Notes under the pieces: model-generated
Seen by the model: only the letters and a program-made list of their open reading frames with translations
What the model was told of the DNA's origin: nothing
Databases searched by the model: none
Shown here: piece by piece, positions 48,564-57,507 of the stretch
How the letters are laid out: every line of letters starts with the position of its first letter
How positions within the stretch are numbered: the first letter of the stretch is position 1
Assembly (NCBI GenBank): GCA_024123955.1
Contig: CP099652.1
Span: 868,001-932,000, forward strand
From: Oxalobacteraceae bacterium OTU3CINTB1
GTDB lineage: Bacteria > Pseudomonadota > Gammaproteobacteria > Burkholderiales > Burkholderiaceae_D
Length of the DNA stretch: 64,000 bases
Direction of reading: 5' to 3'
Position numbers and translations under genes: made by a program

Positions 48564-48578
48564 ACCTTATAGTAAGGT
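48564..48578. promoter_or_regulatory. small dyad upstream of the ABC ATPase gene
   Basis: ACCTTA (48564-48569) and TAAGGT (48573-48578) are perfect 6-bp arms around TAG, 43 bp before the ATPase start, within an AT-rich stretch of otherwise GC-rich DNA. It could be an operator; the short arms make this weak. Confidence 0.3.
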
Positions 48579-48620
48579 TGCCACGGACCCCGTCCGTCCC
48601 TTATCCGGAGAATGCGTTCC

Positions 48621-49538
48621 ATGCTATCGATCAAACAGCTGAGCAAGACCTACGCCAACGGCGTCAAAGCGATCAACAACGTCAGCCTCGACATCCCCAA
48701 CGGCATGTTCGGCCTGCTCGGCCCCAACGGCGCCGGCAAGTCCTCGCTGATGCGCACCATCGCCACCTTGCAAGATCCCGATAGCGGCAGCATCGATTTC
48801 AACGGCCTCGACGTGCTGGCCCAGCCCGAGGCGCTGCGCCGCCAGCTCGGCTACCTGCCGCAGGACTTCGGCGTCTACCCCAAGGTCAGCGCCGAAACCC
48901 TGCTCAACCACTTCGCCGTCCTCAAGGGGCTGACCGCGCGCGGCGAGCGCAAGGAGGCGGTCGAAGCGCTGCTGCAGCAAACCAACCTGTGGGAAGCGCG
49001 CAAGCGCAACCTCGGCACCTACTCGGGCGGCATGCGGCAGCGCTTCGGCATCGCCCAGGCGCTGCTCGGCTCGCCCCGTCTGGTGATCGTCGACGAGCCG
49101 ACCGCCGGCCTCGACCCGGACGAGCGCAACCGCTTCCTCAACCTGCTGGCCAAGATCGGCGAGCAGGTGGTGGTGATCCTGTCGACCCACATCGTTGCCG
49201 ACGTCACCGACCTGTGCCCGCGCATGGCCATCATCGTCAAGGGCGAGGTCCTCAGCCAGGGCGAGCCACTGGCCGCCATCGACACCATCAAGAGCAAGGT
49301 CTGGCGCCGCAGCGTCAGCGCCGAGGCGCTGCCGGAATACCAGCAGCGCTTCAACGTGCTGCACACGCGCCTGGTCGGCGGCAAGCCGCAGATCAACGTC
49401 TACGCCGACAGCCAGCCGGACGACGGCTTCATCGCCGTCGAGCCGGACCTGGAGGACGTCTACTTCCTGCACGTGCGCAACGCCGCGCGCGCCGCCGCGC
49501 CGGCCGCCGCCGTCGCCGCCCCTGCGGCCGCAGCGTAA
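48621..49538 (+). CDS. ABC transporter ATP-binding protein
   Basis: The 305-residue ATPase has Walker A GPNGAGKS at 34-41, Q-loop LPQDFG near 78-83, signature YSGGMRQR at 133-140 and Walker B LVIVDEP at 153-159. The start at 48621 gives normal spacing to GGAG at 48607-48610; the ATG at 48612 almost touches that site. The C-terminus ends in an Ala/Pro tail. It lies 9 bp before a giant permease-peptidase gene and is the only obvious ATPase for it. Confidence 0.93.
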   Translation: MLSIKQLSKTYANGVKAINNVSLDIPNGMFGLLGPNGAGKSSLMRTIATLQDPDSGSIDFNGLDVLAQPEALRRQLGYLPQDFGVYPKVSAETLLNHFAVLKGLTARGERKEAVEALLQQTNLWEARKRNLGTYSGGMRQRFGIAQALLGSPRLVIVDEPTAGLDPDERNRFLNLLAKIGEQVVVILSTHIVADVTDLCPRMAIIVKGEVLSQGEPLAAIDTIKSKVWRRSVSAEALPEYQQRFNVLHTRLVGGKPQINVYADSQPDDGFIAVEPDLEDVYFLHVRNAARAAAPAAAVAAPAAAA

Positions 49539-49547
49539 GGAGCCGCC

Positions 49548-52500
49548 ATGTTGCTTGAATTCTTCAAATTCGACCTGCGCTACCAGCTGCGCCAGCCGCT
49601 GCTGTGGGTCAGCGGCCTGATTCTCGCCCTGATGGCGTTCGGCGCCACCACCAGCGACGCCATCCAGGTCGGCGGCGCCATCGGCAACGTCCACCGCAAC
49701 GCGCCGACGGTCGTGGCGCAGATCATGGGCACGTTCACGGTGATCTCGATGTTCATCGTGACGATTTTCATCGCCGGCACCGTGCTGCGCGACAGCGAGG
49801 TCGGCATTTCCGACATGCTGTTCGCCACGCCGATGCGCAAGTACCAGTACCTGCTCGGCCGCTTCAGCGCCGGCCTGGTGGCCTGCCTGGCGATCTTCGT
49901 GCTGATCGCCATCGGCATGCTGCTCGGCCCGTTGATGCCGTGGGTGGACGAGGCCCGCGTCGGCCCGCTGCCGGGCGCGGCCTACCTGTGGAGCTTCGCC
50001 TTCTTCGTCATTCCCAACCTGCTGTTCGTCGGCGCGCTGCTGATGCTGCTGGCGGCCACCACCCGCTCGATGATGCTGGTCTACGTCGGCGTGCTGGGCT
50101 TCTTCGTGCTGTGGGCCGTCGCCGGCGCCTTTACGCGCGACATCAACAACGAATGGATCGCCGTGCTGGTCGACCCGTTCGGCGTGCGCGCCTTCGGCCG
50201 CGCCACCCGTTATTTCTCGGCGGCCGAGGCCAATGCCGGCCTGCCACCGTTCACCGGCTACCTGCTGGCCAACCGCCTGCTGTGGCTGGGCGTCGCGGTG
50301 GTCTTCTTTGTCGCTACCTTGATCCTGTTCAAGCCGCAACGGGTCGGCACCGGGCGCCGCCTGTTCGGCAAGGCCAAGCCGGCCGCCCTGGCCCGGCCGG
50401 CGCCGTCGGCGGTGGCGTTGCCGCGCATTGCGCCGCGCTTCCGCGCCTCCACCGGCTGGATCCAGTGCTGGCACATCCTCGCCTTCGACGCGAAAGCGGT
50501 GTTCAAGAGCGTGCCCTTCCTGGTGATGCTGCTGTTCGGCGTGCTTAACTTCATCGGCGCCGCCACGCAGGCCGACAGCATGTTGGGCACGAACGTCTAC
50601 CCGGTCACGCACCTGATGTTGCAGACCCTGAGCGGCACCTTCAACTTCATGCTGATCATCGTGCTGACCTTCTACGCCGGCGAACTGATCTTCAAGGAAC
50701 GCCAGGCCAGGATCGCCGACGTCGGCGACGCCATGCCGGTGCCGGACTGGGCGCCGCTGCTGGCCAAATGCGTCGCGCTGGTCGGCGTCATCTTCGGTTT
50801 CCTGCTCACCGGCGCGGTGGCGGCGGCCGGCTTCCAGCTGTTCAAGGGCGGCGCGCCGATCGAGGCCGGCCTGTACGTCAAGGGCATTCTGCTGGAATCG
50901 GCCTTCTTCGTGCTGATGGGGCTGTTCGCGCTGGCGCTGCAAGTGCTCACCAATAACAAGTTCATCGGCTACCTGCTGGTGATCCTGCTGATGGTGTCGC
51001 AGATCGTGCTGGGCGTGATGCACTTCGACCACAACCTGTACAACTTCGCCTCGCTGCCGGGCTTGCGCTATTCGGACATGAACGGCTACGGCCACTTCCT
51101 CAAAGGCTGGGCCTGGTACGCCTTGTACTGGAGCCTGTTCACGGTGTCGGCGCTGATCCTGGCGCAGGCGTTCTGGGTGCGCGGCCTGGCGCGGCCGTGG
51201 CGCGCCCGCGCGCGCCTGGCCGGCGCGCGGTTGAAGGGCGGCGCCGGCCTGGCGCTGGCGCTCGGCGTGGCCGGCTTCATCGGCACCGGCGCCTGGATCT
51301 TCTATAACACGAATGTGCTCAACAAGTACGTGCCGTCGGACCTCGCCATGGACCGCCAGGCGGATTACGAGAAGAACTACCGCAAATACAAGGACTTGCC
51401 GCAGCTGCGCATCACCGACGTGCGCGCCGATGTCGACATCTATCCGGCCGAGCGCCGGGTGGCGATCCGTGGCCGCTATCTGCTGGAAAACAAAACCGGC
51501 CTGCCGCTGACGGAGCTGCGCTTGCAGGTCAATCCGGATGTCGAGACCCGCTACGCCAACCTGCCGCCGCACCAGGTGGTGCTGGACGACAAGATCGCCG
51601 GCTTCAAGGTCATCACGCTGGCGCAGCCGATCGCACCGGGCGCGCGCCTCGACCTCGGCTTCACGGTCGACGTGCGCCACCAGGGCTTCACCAACCGCGG
51701 CGCGGCCGACAGCGTCAACCTGAACGGCACCTTCTTCAACAACTCCGAGTACTTCCCGCACTTCGGCTACCGCGACGACGTCGAACTGAAGGACCGCAAC
51801 GAGCGCCGCAAGCGCGGCCTGGGCGAACCGCAGCGCATGGCCAAGCTGGAGGACGAAAAGGCGCGCGCCAACACAGCGTTCGGCGGCGAGGCCGACTGGA
51901 TCAATTTCGAGACCACGGTCTCGACCAGCGGCGACCAGATCGCCATCGCGCCGGGCTATTTGCAAAAGACCTGGGAGCAGGGTGGACGGCGCTACTTCCA
52001 CTACAAGATGGACCGGCCGATGGCCAACTTCTTCGCCTACCTGTCGGCGCGCTGGAGCGTCAAGAAGGGAGAGTGGCGCGGTCTGCCGATCGAGGTCTAC
52101 TACGACAGCAAGCACGCCTACAACGTCGACCGCATGATCACGTCGACGCAGAAGTCGCTCGACTATTTCGACGCCAACTTCACGCCGTACCAGCACAAGC
52201 AGGTGCGCATCCTGGAGTTCCCGAACTACCAAGGTTTCGCGCAATCGTTCGCCAACACGATCCCGTATTCGGAAGCGCTCGGTTTCATCGCCGACCTGCG
52301 CGACAAGGACGACATCGACTACGTCTACTACGTCACCGCGCACGAGGTGGCGCACCAGTGGTGGGGGCACCAGGTGATCGGCGCCAACGTCCAGGGTTCG
52401 ACCATGCTGATCGAATCGCTGGCGCAATATTCGGCGCTGATGGTAATGGAAAAGGAATACGGCCGCGACAAGCTGCGCCGTTTCCTGCGCTTCGAGCTCG

Positions 52501-53129
52501 ACAGCTACCTGCGCGACCGTGGGGGCGAGCTGATCGAAGAGCAGCCCTTGTTCCGCGTCGAGAACCAGCAATACATCCACTACCGCAAGGGCAGCCTGGT
52601 GTTCTACCGCCTGCGCGACGAGATCGGCGAGGCGGCGCTCAACCGCGCGCTCAAGCGCTTCCTGCAGGACAAGGGATACCAGCAGGCGCCGTACACCACC
52701 AGCCGCGAGTTGCTGGCCTACATACGCGCCGAAGCGCCGCAGGACAAGCAGGCGCTGATCACCGACCTGTTCGAGAAGATCGTCTTCTACGACAACCGCG
52801 TGACGGACGCCAAGGCCAGGAAGCGCGCCGACGGCAAGTGGGACGTGACGATGACGCTGCACCTGGCCAAGATGGAAGCGGACGGCAAAGGCAAGGAAAC
52901 GCCGCGCGCCTACGACGAGCCGGTCGAGATTGCCGTGTTCGCGCGCGCGCCCGGCGCCAAGGAAAGCGAGGAACGCGTATTGTTCACTGACAAGCGCCTA
53001 TTGGTCGGCAGCGAGCCGGTGGTCACGGTCACGGTCAAGGAGCAACCGTTCGACGTCGGCGTCGACCCGTACAACAAGATGATCGACCGCGTCTCGCGCG
53101 ACAACCGCAAAGAGGTTGTTATTGAGTAA
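49548..53129 (+). CDS. fusion of ABC-2 type permease and M1-like zinc metallopeptidase
   Basis: The 1193-residue protein joins about twelve transmembrane segments in two groups (residues 1-260 and 310-600) with an M1-like peptidase domain (about 610-1193). The zinc motif HEVAHQWW starts at His932 and the third ligand is probably Glu956 in LIESLAQYSAL, giving HExxH-x19-E and not the classical x18. The GxMEN exopeptidase motif expected upstream is not visible; QSFANTIPYSE occupies that place. This fused architecture is known in databases as ABC permease/M1 aminopeptidase, but its role is not established. The hydrophobic part probably places the peptidase at the membrane. Confidence 0.88.
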   Translation: MLLEFFKFDLRYQLRQPLLWVSGLILALMAFGATTSDAIQVGGAIGNVHRNAPTVVAQIMGTFTVISMFIVTIFIAGTVLRDSEVGISDMLFATPMRKYQYLLGRFSAGLVACLAIFVLIAIGMLLGPLMPWVDEARVGPLPGAAYLWSFAFFVIPNLLFVGALLMLLAATTRSMMLVYVGVLGFFVLWAVAGAFTRDINNEWIAVLVDPFGVRAFGRATRYFSAAEANAGLPPFTGYLLANRLLWLGVAVVFFVATLILFKPQRVGTGRRLFGKAKPAALARPAPSAVALPRIAPRFRASTGWIQCWHILAFDAKAVFKSVPFLVMLLFGVLNFIGAATQADSMLGTNVYPVTHLMLQTLSGTFNFMLIIVLTFYAGELIFKERQARIADVGDAMPVPDWAPLLAKCVALVGVIFGFLLTGAVAAAGFQLFKGGAPIEAGLYVKGILLESAFFVLMGLFALALQVLTNNKFIGYLLVILLMVSQIVLGVMHFDHNLYNFASLPGLRYSDMNGYGHFLKGWAWYALYWSLFTVSALILAQAFWVRGLARPWRARARLAGARLKGGAGLALALGVAGFIGTGAWIFYNTNVLNKYVPSDLAMDRQADYEKNYRKYKDLPQLRITDVRADVDIYPAERRVAIRGRYLLENKTGLPLTELRLQVNPDVETRYANLPPHQVVLDDKIAGFKVITLAQPIAPGARLDLGFTVDVRHQGFTNRGAADSVNLNGTFFNNSEYFPHFGYRDDVELKDRNERRKRGLGEPQRMAKLEDEKARANTAFGGEADWINFETTVSTSGDQIAIAPGYLQKTWEQGGRRYFHYKMDRPMANFFAYLSARWSVKKGEWRGLPIEVYYDSKHAYNVDRMITSTQKSLDYFDANFTPYQHKQVRILEFPNYQGFAQSFANTIPYSEALGFIADLRDKDDIDYVYYVTAHEVAHQWWGHQVIGANVQGSTMLIESLAQYSALMVMEKEYGRDKLRRFLRFELDSYLRDRGGELIEEQPLFRVENQQYIHYRKGSLVFYRLRDEIGEAALNRALKRFLQDKGYQQAPYTTSRELLAYIRAEAPQDKQALITDLFEKIVFYDNRVTDAKARKRADGKWDVTMTLHLAKMEADGKGKETPRAYDEPVEIAVFARAPGAKESEERVLFTDKRLLVGSEPVVTVTVKEQPFDVGVDPYNKMIDRVSRDNRKEVVIE

Positions 53130-53131
53130 CT

Positions 53132-53191
53132 CCGGGGTCAGGTCCACCATTTCTACACGTGCTCATGCATCAATGGCGGACCTGACCCCGG
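53132..53191. repeat. REPIN-like inverted repeat, copy 3
   Basis: Arms of 20 nt at 53132-53151 and 53172-53191 pair with one mismatch around a 20-nt centre. The ends read CCGGGGTCAGGTCC. The first 28 nt (53132-53159) recur as an exact inverted copy at 54729-54756. Confidence 0.8.
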
Positions 53192-53201
53192 ATTGCCGGC
53201 T

Positions 53202-53912
53202 TTAAGCGGCCAGGGCGGGGCGGCACGGGTGGCAGGGGTGGTAGACGGCGTCGTTGGCGCTGGCGCCGGCGCGCAGCCGCGGCAATGGCGAGGCGATCAC
53301 CGACACCGGCTGCTCGTCACCGAGCAGTGTCACCATCGCCGGCACGTCGCGGCCGTTGATCGCTGCCTGGAAGCGGCGTATCAACTCGCGGCACAGCTTG
53401 TCGCTGGCGGGCGCTTCCGCGCGCTCCTCCCGTAAGCGCCGCCTTGCGCGCGCCAGGTATTGGCGCGCGTTCACCGTCGTCGTGCCGAGTGCCGCCGCGA
53501 TGTCCGCGTGTTCGCATTCCAATACTTCATGCAGCACCAGCGCCAGGCGTTCGGATGGCGCCAGGCGCGACAGCATCCGGGCCAGCGCCTCGCCCAGCTC
53601 GGCGCGCCGCAGCAAGCCATCCTCAGGCGTCGCGGACGGCACCCCGGGCGCCAGCTCCATCGCGTGGCGCGCCGCCGCCATGTCCCGCGCGCGTTTGCGC
53701 AGGCGGTCGATCGACTGATGTCGCACGACGGTGGTCAGCCATGCGGCCGGCGTCGCCAGCGCCGCCTGTTCGACGCTTTGCCACTTGAGAAAACAATCCT
53801 GCACGACGTCCTCGGCTTCCGCTTCGCTACCGACGATGCGGCGGCTGATCGCTTGCAGGCGCGGGCGCAGCGTTTCGAATATCGCGCCGTCGGTATCGGT
53901 GGTCGGTGGCAT
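53202..53912 (-). CDS. ECF-type sigma factor, ECF41-like with shortened C-terminal domain
   Basis: The 236-residue protein starts at the ATG at 53912 behind AGGAGA; the in-frame extension to 53978 lacks a site. Sigma region 2 is at about 10-75 (AEDVVQDCFLKW, LTTVVRHQSIDRLRKR) and region 4 at about 105-160 (LAPSERLALVLHEVLECEHADIAAALGTTTVNARQYLARARRRL). The tail (175-236) begins like a SnoaL-type domain (RRFQAAINGRDVPAMVTLLGDE), as in ECF41/SigJ factors, but stops after about 60 residues and lacks the DGGG-type motif. ECF41 tails act as built-in regulators, so the truncation may change activity. No anti-sigma gene is adjacent. Confidence 0.85.
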   Translation of the reverse strand: MPPTTDTDGAIFETLRPRLQAISRRIVGSEAEAEDVVQDCFLKWQSVEQAALATPAAWLTTVVRHQSIDRLRKRARDMAAARHAMELAPGVPSATPEDGLLRRAELGEALARMLSRLAPSERLALVLHEVLECEHADIAAALGTTTVNARQYLARARRRLREERAEAPASDKLCRELIRRFQAAINGRDVPAMVTLLGDEQPVSVIASPLPRLRAGASANDAVYHPCHPCRPALAA

Positions 53913-54030
53913 GGGAAATCTCCTGTGATGGGGCCGGTGCCACATGACGTCCGGCGCGCTTCGGATGTGACACGCCAACTATATATTTTTTTGCCGTCAC
54001 ACGGCGCGGGGGCGCGGGCGTCAAGCGGGC

Positions 54031-54052
54031 AGTAATCAACCTGGTGATTACT
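54031..54052. promoter_or_regulatory. palindromic site upstream of the clpP-type gene
   Basis: AGTAATCA (54031-54038) and TGATTACT (54045-54052) are perfect 8-bp arms around ACCTGG. The site lies 20 bp before the ATG at 54073, in the divergent gap with the sigma factor gene, and is AT-rich against its surroundings, so an operator or leader hairpin is likely. Confidence 0.5.
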
Positions 54053-54072
54053 TCAAACGCGAAAGGACGATC

Positions 54073-54687
54073 ATGACTGCGAATTTCCCCCTTGGACTGG
54101 GCTTGGTGCCCACCGTCGTCGAACAAACGGGACGCGGCGAGCGCGCCTTCGACATCTACTCGCGCCTGCTAAAGGAGCGCGTGATCTTCCTGGTCGGCGA
54201 GGTGACCGAGCAATCGGCCAACCTGATCGTTGCGCAGTTGCTGTTCCTGGAGTCGGAGGATCCCAACAAGGATATTTCACTGTACATCAATTCGCCCGGC
54301 GGCTCGGTGTACGCCGGCCTGGCCGTCTACGACACCATGCAGTTCATCAAGCCGGACGTGTCCACCTTGTGCACCGGCTTTGCCGCCAGCATGGGCTCCT
54401 TCCTGCTGGCGGCGGGCGCGCCCGGCAAGCGCTACGCATTGCCCAACGCCCGCATCATGATCCACCAGCCGCATGGCGGATCGCAGGGCGTGGCATCCGA
54501 CATCGAGATCCAGGCGCGCGAGGTGCTGTACCTGCGCCACCGCCTCAACACCATCTATGCCGAACGCACCGGACAGACGCTGGAGCGGATCGAGAAGGAT
54601 TCGGACCGCGACCACTTCATGTCAGCCGCGCAGGGTGCGGAATACGGCCTGATCGACAAGGTGCTGGCGACGCGCGACGCCGATTGA
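54073..54687 (+). CDS. ClpP-type serine protease subunit outside the clpX locus
   Basis: The 204-residue protein is a full-length Clp[18 protein letters not shown] precedes the catalytic Ser106 (GFAASMGS), His131 (MIHQPHGG) and the acidic residue Asp180 (DSDRDHFMS). ClpP forms a tetradecameric chamber fed by ClpX or ClpA. Neither tig nor clpX is beside it, unlike the standard chromosomal clpP locus, so this is probably a second paralogue. AAAGGA precedes the start. It is divergent from the sigma factor gene, and both lie between inverted repeat copies. Confidence 0.9.
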   Translation: MTANFPLGLGLVPTVVEQTGRGERAFDIYSRLLKERVIFLVGEVTEQSANLIVAQLLFLESEDPNKDISLYINSPGGSVYAGLAVYDTMQFIKPDVSTLCTGFAASMGSFLLAAGAPGKRYALPNARIMIHQPHGGSQGVASDIEIQAREVLYLRHRLNTIYAERTGQTLERIEKDSDRDHFMSAAQGAEYGLIDKVLATRDAD

Positions 54688-54728
54688 ACCGGTGGTGCAG
54701 GGCAAATTTCCGGCTAGACGGCCGGGCC

Positions 54729-54756
54729 CGTGTAGAAATGGTGGACCTGACCCCGG
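54729..54756 (-). repeat. half copy of the REPIN-like repeat, inverted
   Basis: These 28 nt are the exact reverse complement of 53132-53159, including the non-palindromic CATTTCTACACG inner part. The opposite arm is missing. It lies 64 bp before the ATPase gene of the efflux cassette. Confidence 0.85.
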
Positions 54757-54820
54757 AGCTTACAAAATATGACAAGTTAAGGAATTGACAAAAGATCGCG
54801 GCGCCGGGATACTTCCCCGC

Positions 54821-55492
54821 ATGATCGAGCTTAGCAATATTCGCAAGACCTACCGCCAGGGCGGTAACGAGATCCACGCGCTGGATGGCATCGACTTGCG
54901 GGTGGCGCCCGGCGAGTTCGTCGCCATCATGGGGCCGTCCGGTTCCGGCAAGTCGACCTTGCTCAACGTGCTCGGCGCGCTCGACCGCCCGGACGCCGGC
55001 CGCTATCGCCTGGCGCAGGACGAGATCAGCGCCCTCGACGACGACGCCGCCTCCGATGTGCGCAACCGCCGCATCGGCTTCGTGTTCCAGTCCTTCCATT
55101 TGCTGCCGCGCTTGACCGTGCTGGAGAACGTGCTGCTGCCGCAGCGCTATGCCCGCCACGCCGACACCGGCGCCGCCGAGCGCGCCGTGGCGCTGCTCGA
55201 ACGCATCGGCCTGGGCCAGCGCATCGGCCACTTGCCCGGCCAGCTGTCCGGCGGCCAGTTGCAGCGCGCCGCCATCGCCCGCGCCCTGTTGAATCAGCCG
55301 GCCCTGCTGCTGGCCGACGAGCCGACCGGCAACCTCGATTCGCGCAGCGCGGCCGACGTGCTCGAGCTGCTGCGCGAATTGCACGCCGGCGGCCAGACGC
55401 TGGTGCTGGTCACCCACGATCCGGCCATCGCCGCGGGCGCGCAGCGCACCATCCATTTGCGCGACGGCCGCATCGCCGAAGGCGGGGCGTGA
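54821..55492 (+). CDS. ABC transporter ATPase, LolD/MacB type
   Basis: The 223-residue ATPase has Walker A GPSGSGKST at 38-46, Q-loop FVFQSFHLL at 87-95, signature LSGGQLQR at 142-149 and Walker B ALLLADEP at 161-168. The ATG at 54821 (MIELSNIRKTY) is the conserved start; an in-frame TTG at 54785 almost touches AAGGA and is less likely. The last bases overlap the next start (GTGA), making it the first gene of a coupled four-gene cassette with two adaptor proteins and a MacB-type permease. Confidence 0.93.
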   Translation: MIELSNIRKTYRQGGNEIHALDGIDLRVAPGEFVAIMGPSGSGKSTLLNVLGALDRPDAGRYRLAQDEISALDDDAASDVRNRRIGFVFQSFHLLPRLTVLENVLLPQRYARHADTGAAERAVALLERIGLGQRIGHLPGQLSGGQLQRAAIARALLNQPALLLADEPTGNLDSRSAADVLELLRELHAGGQTLVLVTHDPAIAAGAQRTIHLRDGRIAEGGA

Positions 55493-57507
55493 GGCGCGCC
55501 ACCCTGGCGCTGTCGGCCGTCGCGTTGCTGGCGCTGGCCGCCGCCGCCGCGCTCGGTCTCGATGCCGGCCCGGCCGGGGCCGGGCCTGCGCTCGCTTCAG
55601 CGCCCGCCACGGGCAAGGCCGACACCGTCATCAAGGCCGACGCCGCCGCCACCAACGCTCTGCGGCGCCGCCCCGTTCTGCTCACCGGTGAAGTGGAGGC
55701 GCTGGATTCGCAAACCATTACCGTGCCGCCGTCGCACTCGGCGCCACTGACCCTGCGCAATTTCGTTGCCGAGGGCACCCACGTCAAAGCCGGCGACGTG
55801 GTGCTGCGCATCGAGACCGGCGGCGCCGCCAACATCGACCGGCTCGAAACCGAGCTGGAGCAGGCACGCGCGCGCGCCGAAAAGGAAACCGCCACCCTGG
55901 AAGTGGCCGCCGTCGAGGCCGAGAAGGCGCTGGTGACCGCGCAGGCCGCGCTGGCCAAGGCCAAGGTCGAGGCGGCGCTGCCGAAGACGCAGATTTCGGT
56001 GCTGGACTACGACCGCCACCAGGCCGCGTTCGGAAACGCCACACGCGACCTGGCGATCAAGCGCGACGCCGACGCCAGCGCGCGCGAGGCGGTCGGCCGG
56101 CGCCGCGAAGACGGCCAGCTGGAAGTCAAGAAGCTGCAAATCAACCTGGCGTTCCAGATCGCCCAGCTGGCGCAATCGGAAGTGCGCGCCGCGCGCGACG
56201 GCGTGGTCGTGCACGGCTATAGCCCGTGGATGGGCCAGCGCTTCGAAGAAGGGTCGTCGGCCTGGCCGGGCAACGCCGCCGGCGTGGTGCTGGGCAACGG
56301 CGAGATGGCCGTCACCGCCTGGGCGCTGGAGGCCGACCGGCCCTACCTGTCCGAGGGACAATCGGTGAGCCTGCGCTTCGATGCCTTGCCGGCCACTGCG
56401 ACCGCCGCCGTCACCGGCAAGATCAAGTCCATCACCAGCGCGCCGGAAGCGCGCGCGAGCTGGGGCCTGGGGCGCTACTTCCGCATCAAGATCGCGCTGC
56501 CGGCCGGACACGGGCTGCCACTGGTGGCGGGCATGAGCGCCTTGATCGAACCGCTCGCGGCCAAAGCGCCACCGCCGGCGCCGGCGCCGGGGGACGAGGC
56601 GCTCACGGTCGAGGGCGAAATCGCCTCGCGTGGCGCGCTGCCGGTAACGCCGCCGAACATTCCCAACGTGTGGGAGTATAAGCTGGCGCAGATCGCGCCC
56701 GAAGGTTCCATGGTCGAGGCCGGGCAGCAGATCGCGCAGTTCGAATCGAACGACGTCACCACCCGGCTGAGCACGCAACAGGGCGCGCTCAATGAAAAGC
56801 TGCGCGCGCTCGATAAGCTCAAGCTCGACCAGACCGAGGCCGACCGCGCGGGCGAACTGGCCGTGGCGGAGGCCCAAAGCAATGCCGACAAGGCCGACCG
56901 CAAGGCCACCATGCCGAAGGAACTAATACGGCGCGTCGACTACGACAAGCTGGTGATCGAGCGCGTCGAGAAAAACCAGCTGGCCAAGCTGGCGCTGGTC
57001 CAGCATCAGGCGCAAATGCGCGCCCGCCACGCCGAGCGCGCCGGCCTGCAGGCCGAGATCGCGCAGCAGCAGACCCAGATCGCAGCGATGGTCAAAGGCC
57101 AGGCGGGCCTGAAGGTGGTGGCGCCGCGCAGGGGGCTGGTGGTCTATCGTGTCGGCTTCGACGGCCAGAAATTCAGCGCCGGCAGCCAGGTGTGGGTGGG
57201 GCTGACGGTGGCCACGCTGGCCGACCCCGAACAGTTGTACATCGCCGCCAACGTGCCCGAGGCGCTGTCGTCGCGGGTCCGCGTGGGACAGGCGGCGCGC
57301 GTGACGGTACCGGGCAGCAACCAGACCTTGAACGCGCACGTGGTCGGGCTGGGCCGCGCCTTCCACGGCAAATCGACCGCCCAGCCGAGCATCGTGCGCG
57401 ATGTCGAGTTGCAGTTCGACGGCGGCACCAGCGGACTTAAACCGGGCGCGGCGGTGCAGGCGGTGCTGGTCGCCGACGCCGCCCGTCCAGCGGAGAACAA
57501 ACGATGA
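55489..57507 (+). CDS. tandem double HlyD-type adaptor protein
   Basis: The 672-residue protein starts at a GTG overlapping the ATPase stop. It has an N-terminal signal anchor and then two successive adaptor modules. Module 1 (about 59-355) has a lipoyl segment FVAEGTHVKAGDVVLRIE, a coiled coil (about 115-205) and a barrel part (VRAARDGVVVHGYSPWMG). Module 2 (about 368-672) repeats this: IAPEGSMVEAGQQIAQFES, a coiled coil, and LKVVAPRRGLVVYRVGFDG with QAARVTVPG. Both are homologous in pattern to the next gene. Normal adaptors have one module in 350-450 residues, so this is a tandem fusion or duplication. Confidence 0.8.
   Translation: MRRATLALSAVALLALAAAAALGLDAGPAGAGPALASAPATGKADTVIKADAAATNALRRRPVLLTGEVEALDSQTITVPPSHSAPLTLRNFVAEGTHVKAGDVVLRIETGGAANIDRLETELEQARARAEKETATLEVAAVEAEKALVTAQAALAKAKVEAALPKTQISVLDYDRHQAAFGNATRDLAIKRDADASAREAVGRRREDGQLEVKKLQINLAFQIAQLAQSEVRAARDGVVVHGYSPWMGQRFEEGSSAWPGNAAGVVLGNGEMAVTAWALEADRPYLSEGQSVSLRFDALPATATAAVTGKIKSITSAPEARASWGLGRYFRIKIALPAGHGLPLVAGMSALIEPLAAKAPPPAPAPGDEALTVEGEIASRGALPVTPPNIPNVWEYKLAQIAPEGSMVEAGQQIAQFESNDVTTRLSTQQGALNEKLRALDKLKLDQTEADRAGELAVAEAQSNADKADRKATMPKELIRRVDYDKLVIERVEKNQLAKLALVQHQAQMRARHAERAGLQAEIAQQQTQIAAMVKGQAGLKVVAPRRGLVVYRVGFDGQKFSAGSQVWVGLTVATLADPEQLYIAANVPEALSSRVRVGQAARVTVPGSNQTLNAHVVGLGRAFHGKSTAQPSIVRDVELQFDGGTSGLKPGAAVQAVLVADAARPAENKR

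Noticed and set aside
48624..52862. A 1412-codon open frame on the minus strand
   Set aside because: It is antisense to the ABC ATPase and permease-peptidase genes, both with clear motifs. GC-rich codon bias removes stop codons from the antisense frame; the translation is a low-complexity Arg/Gln/Val-rich string with no domain.
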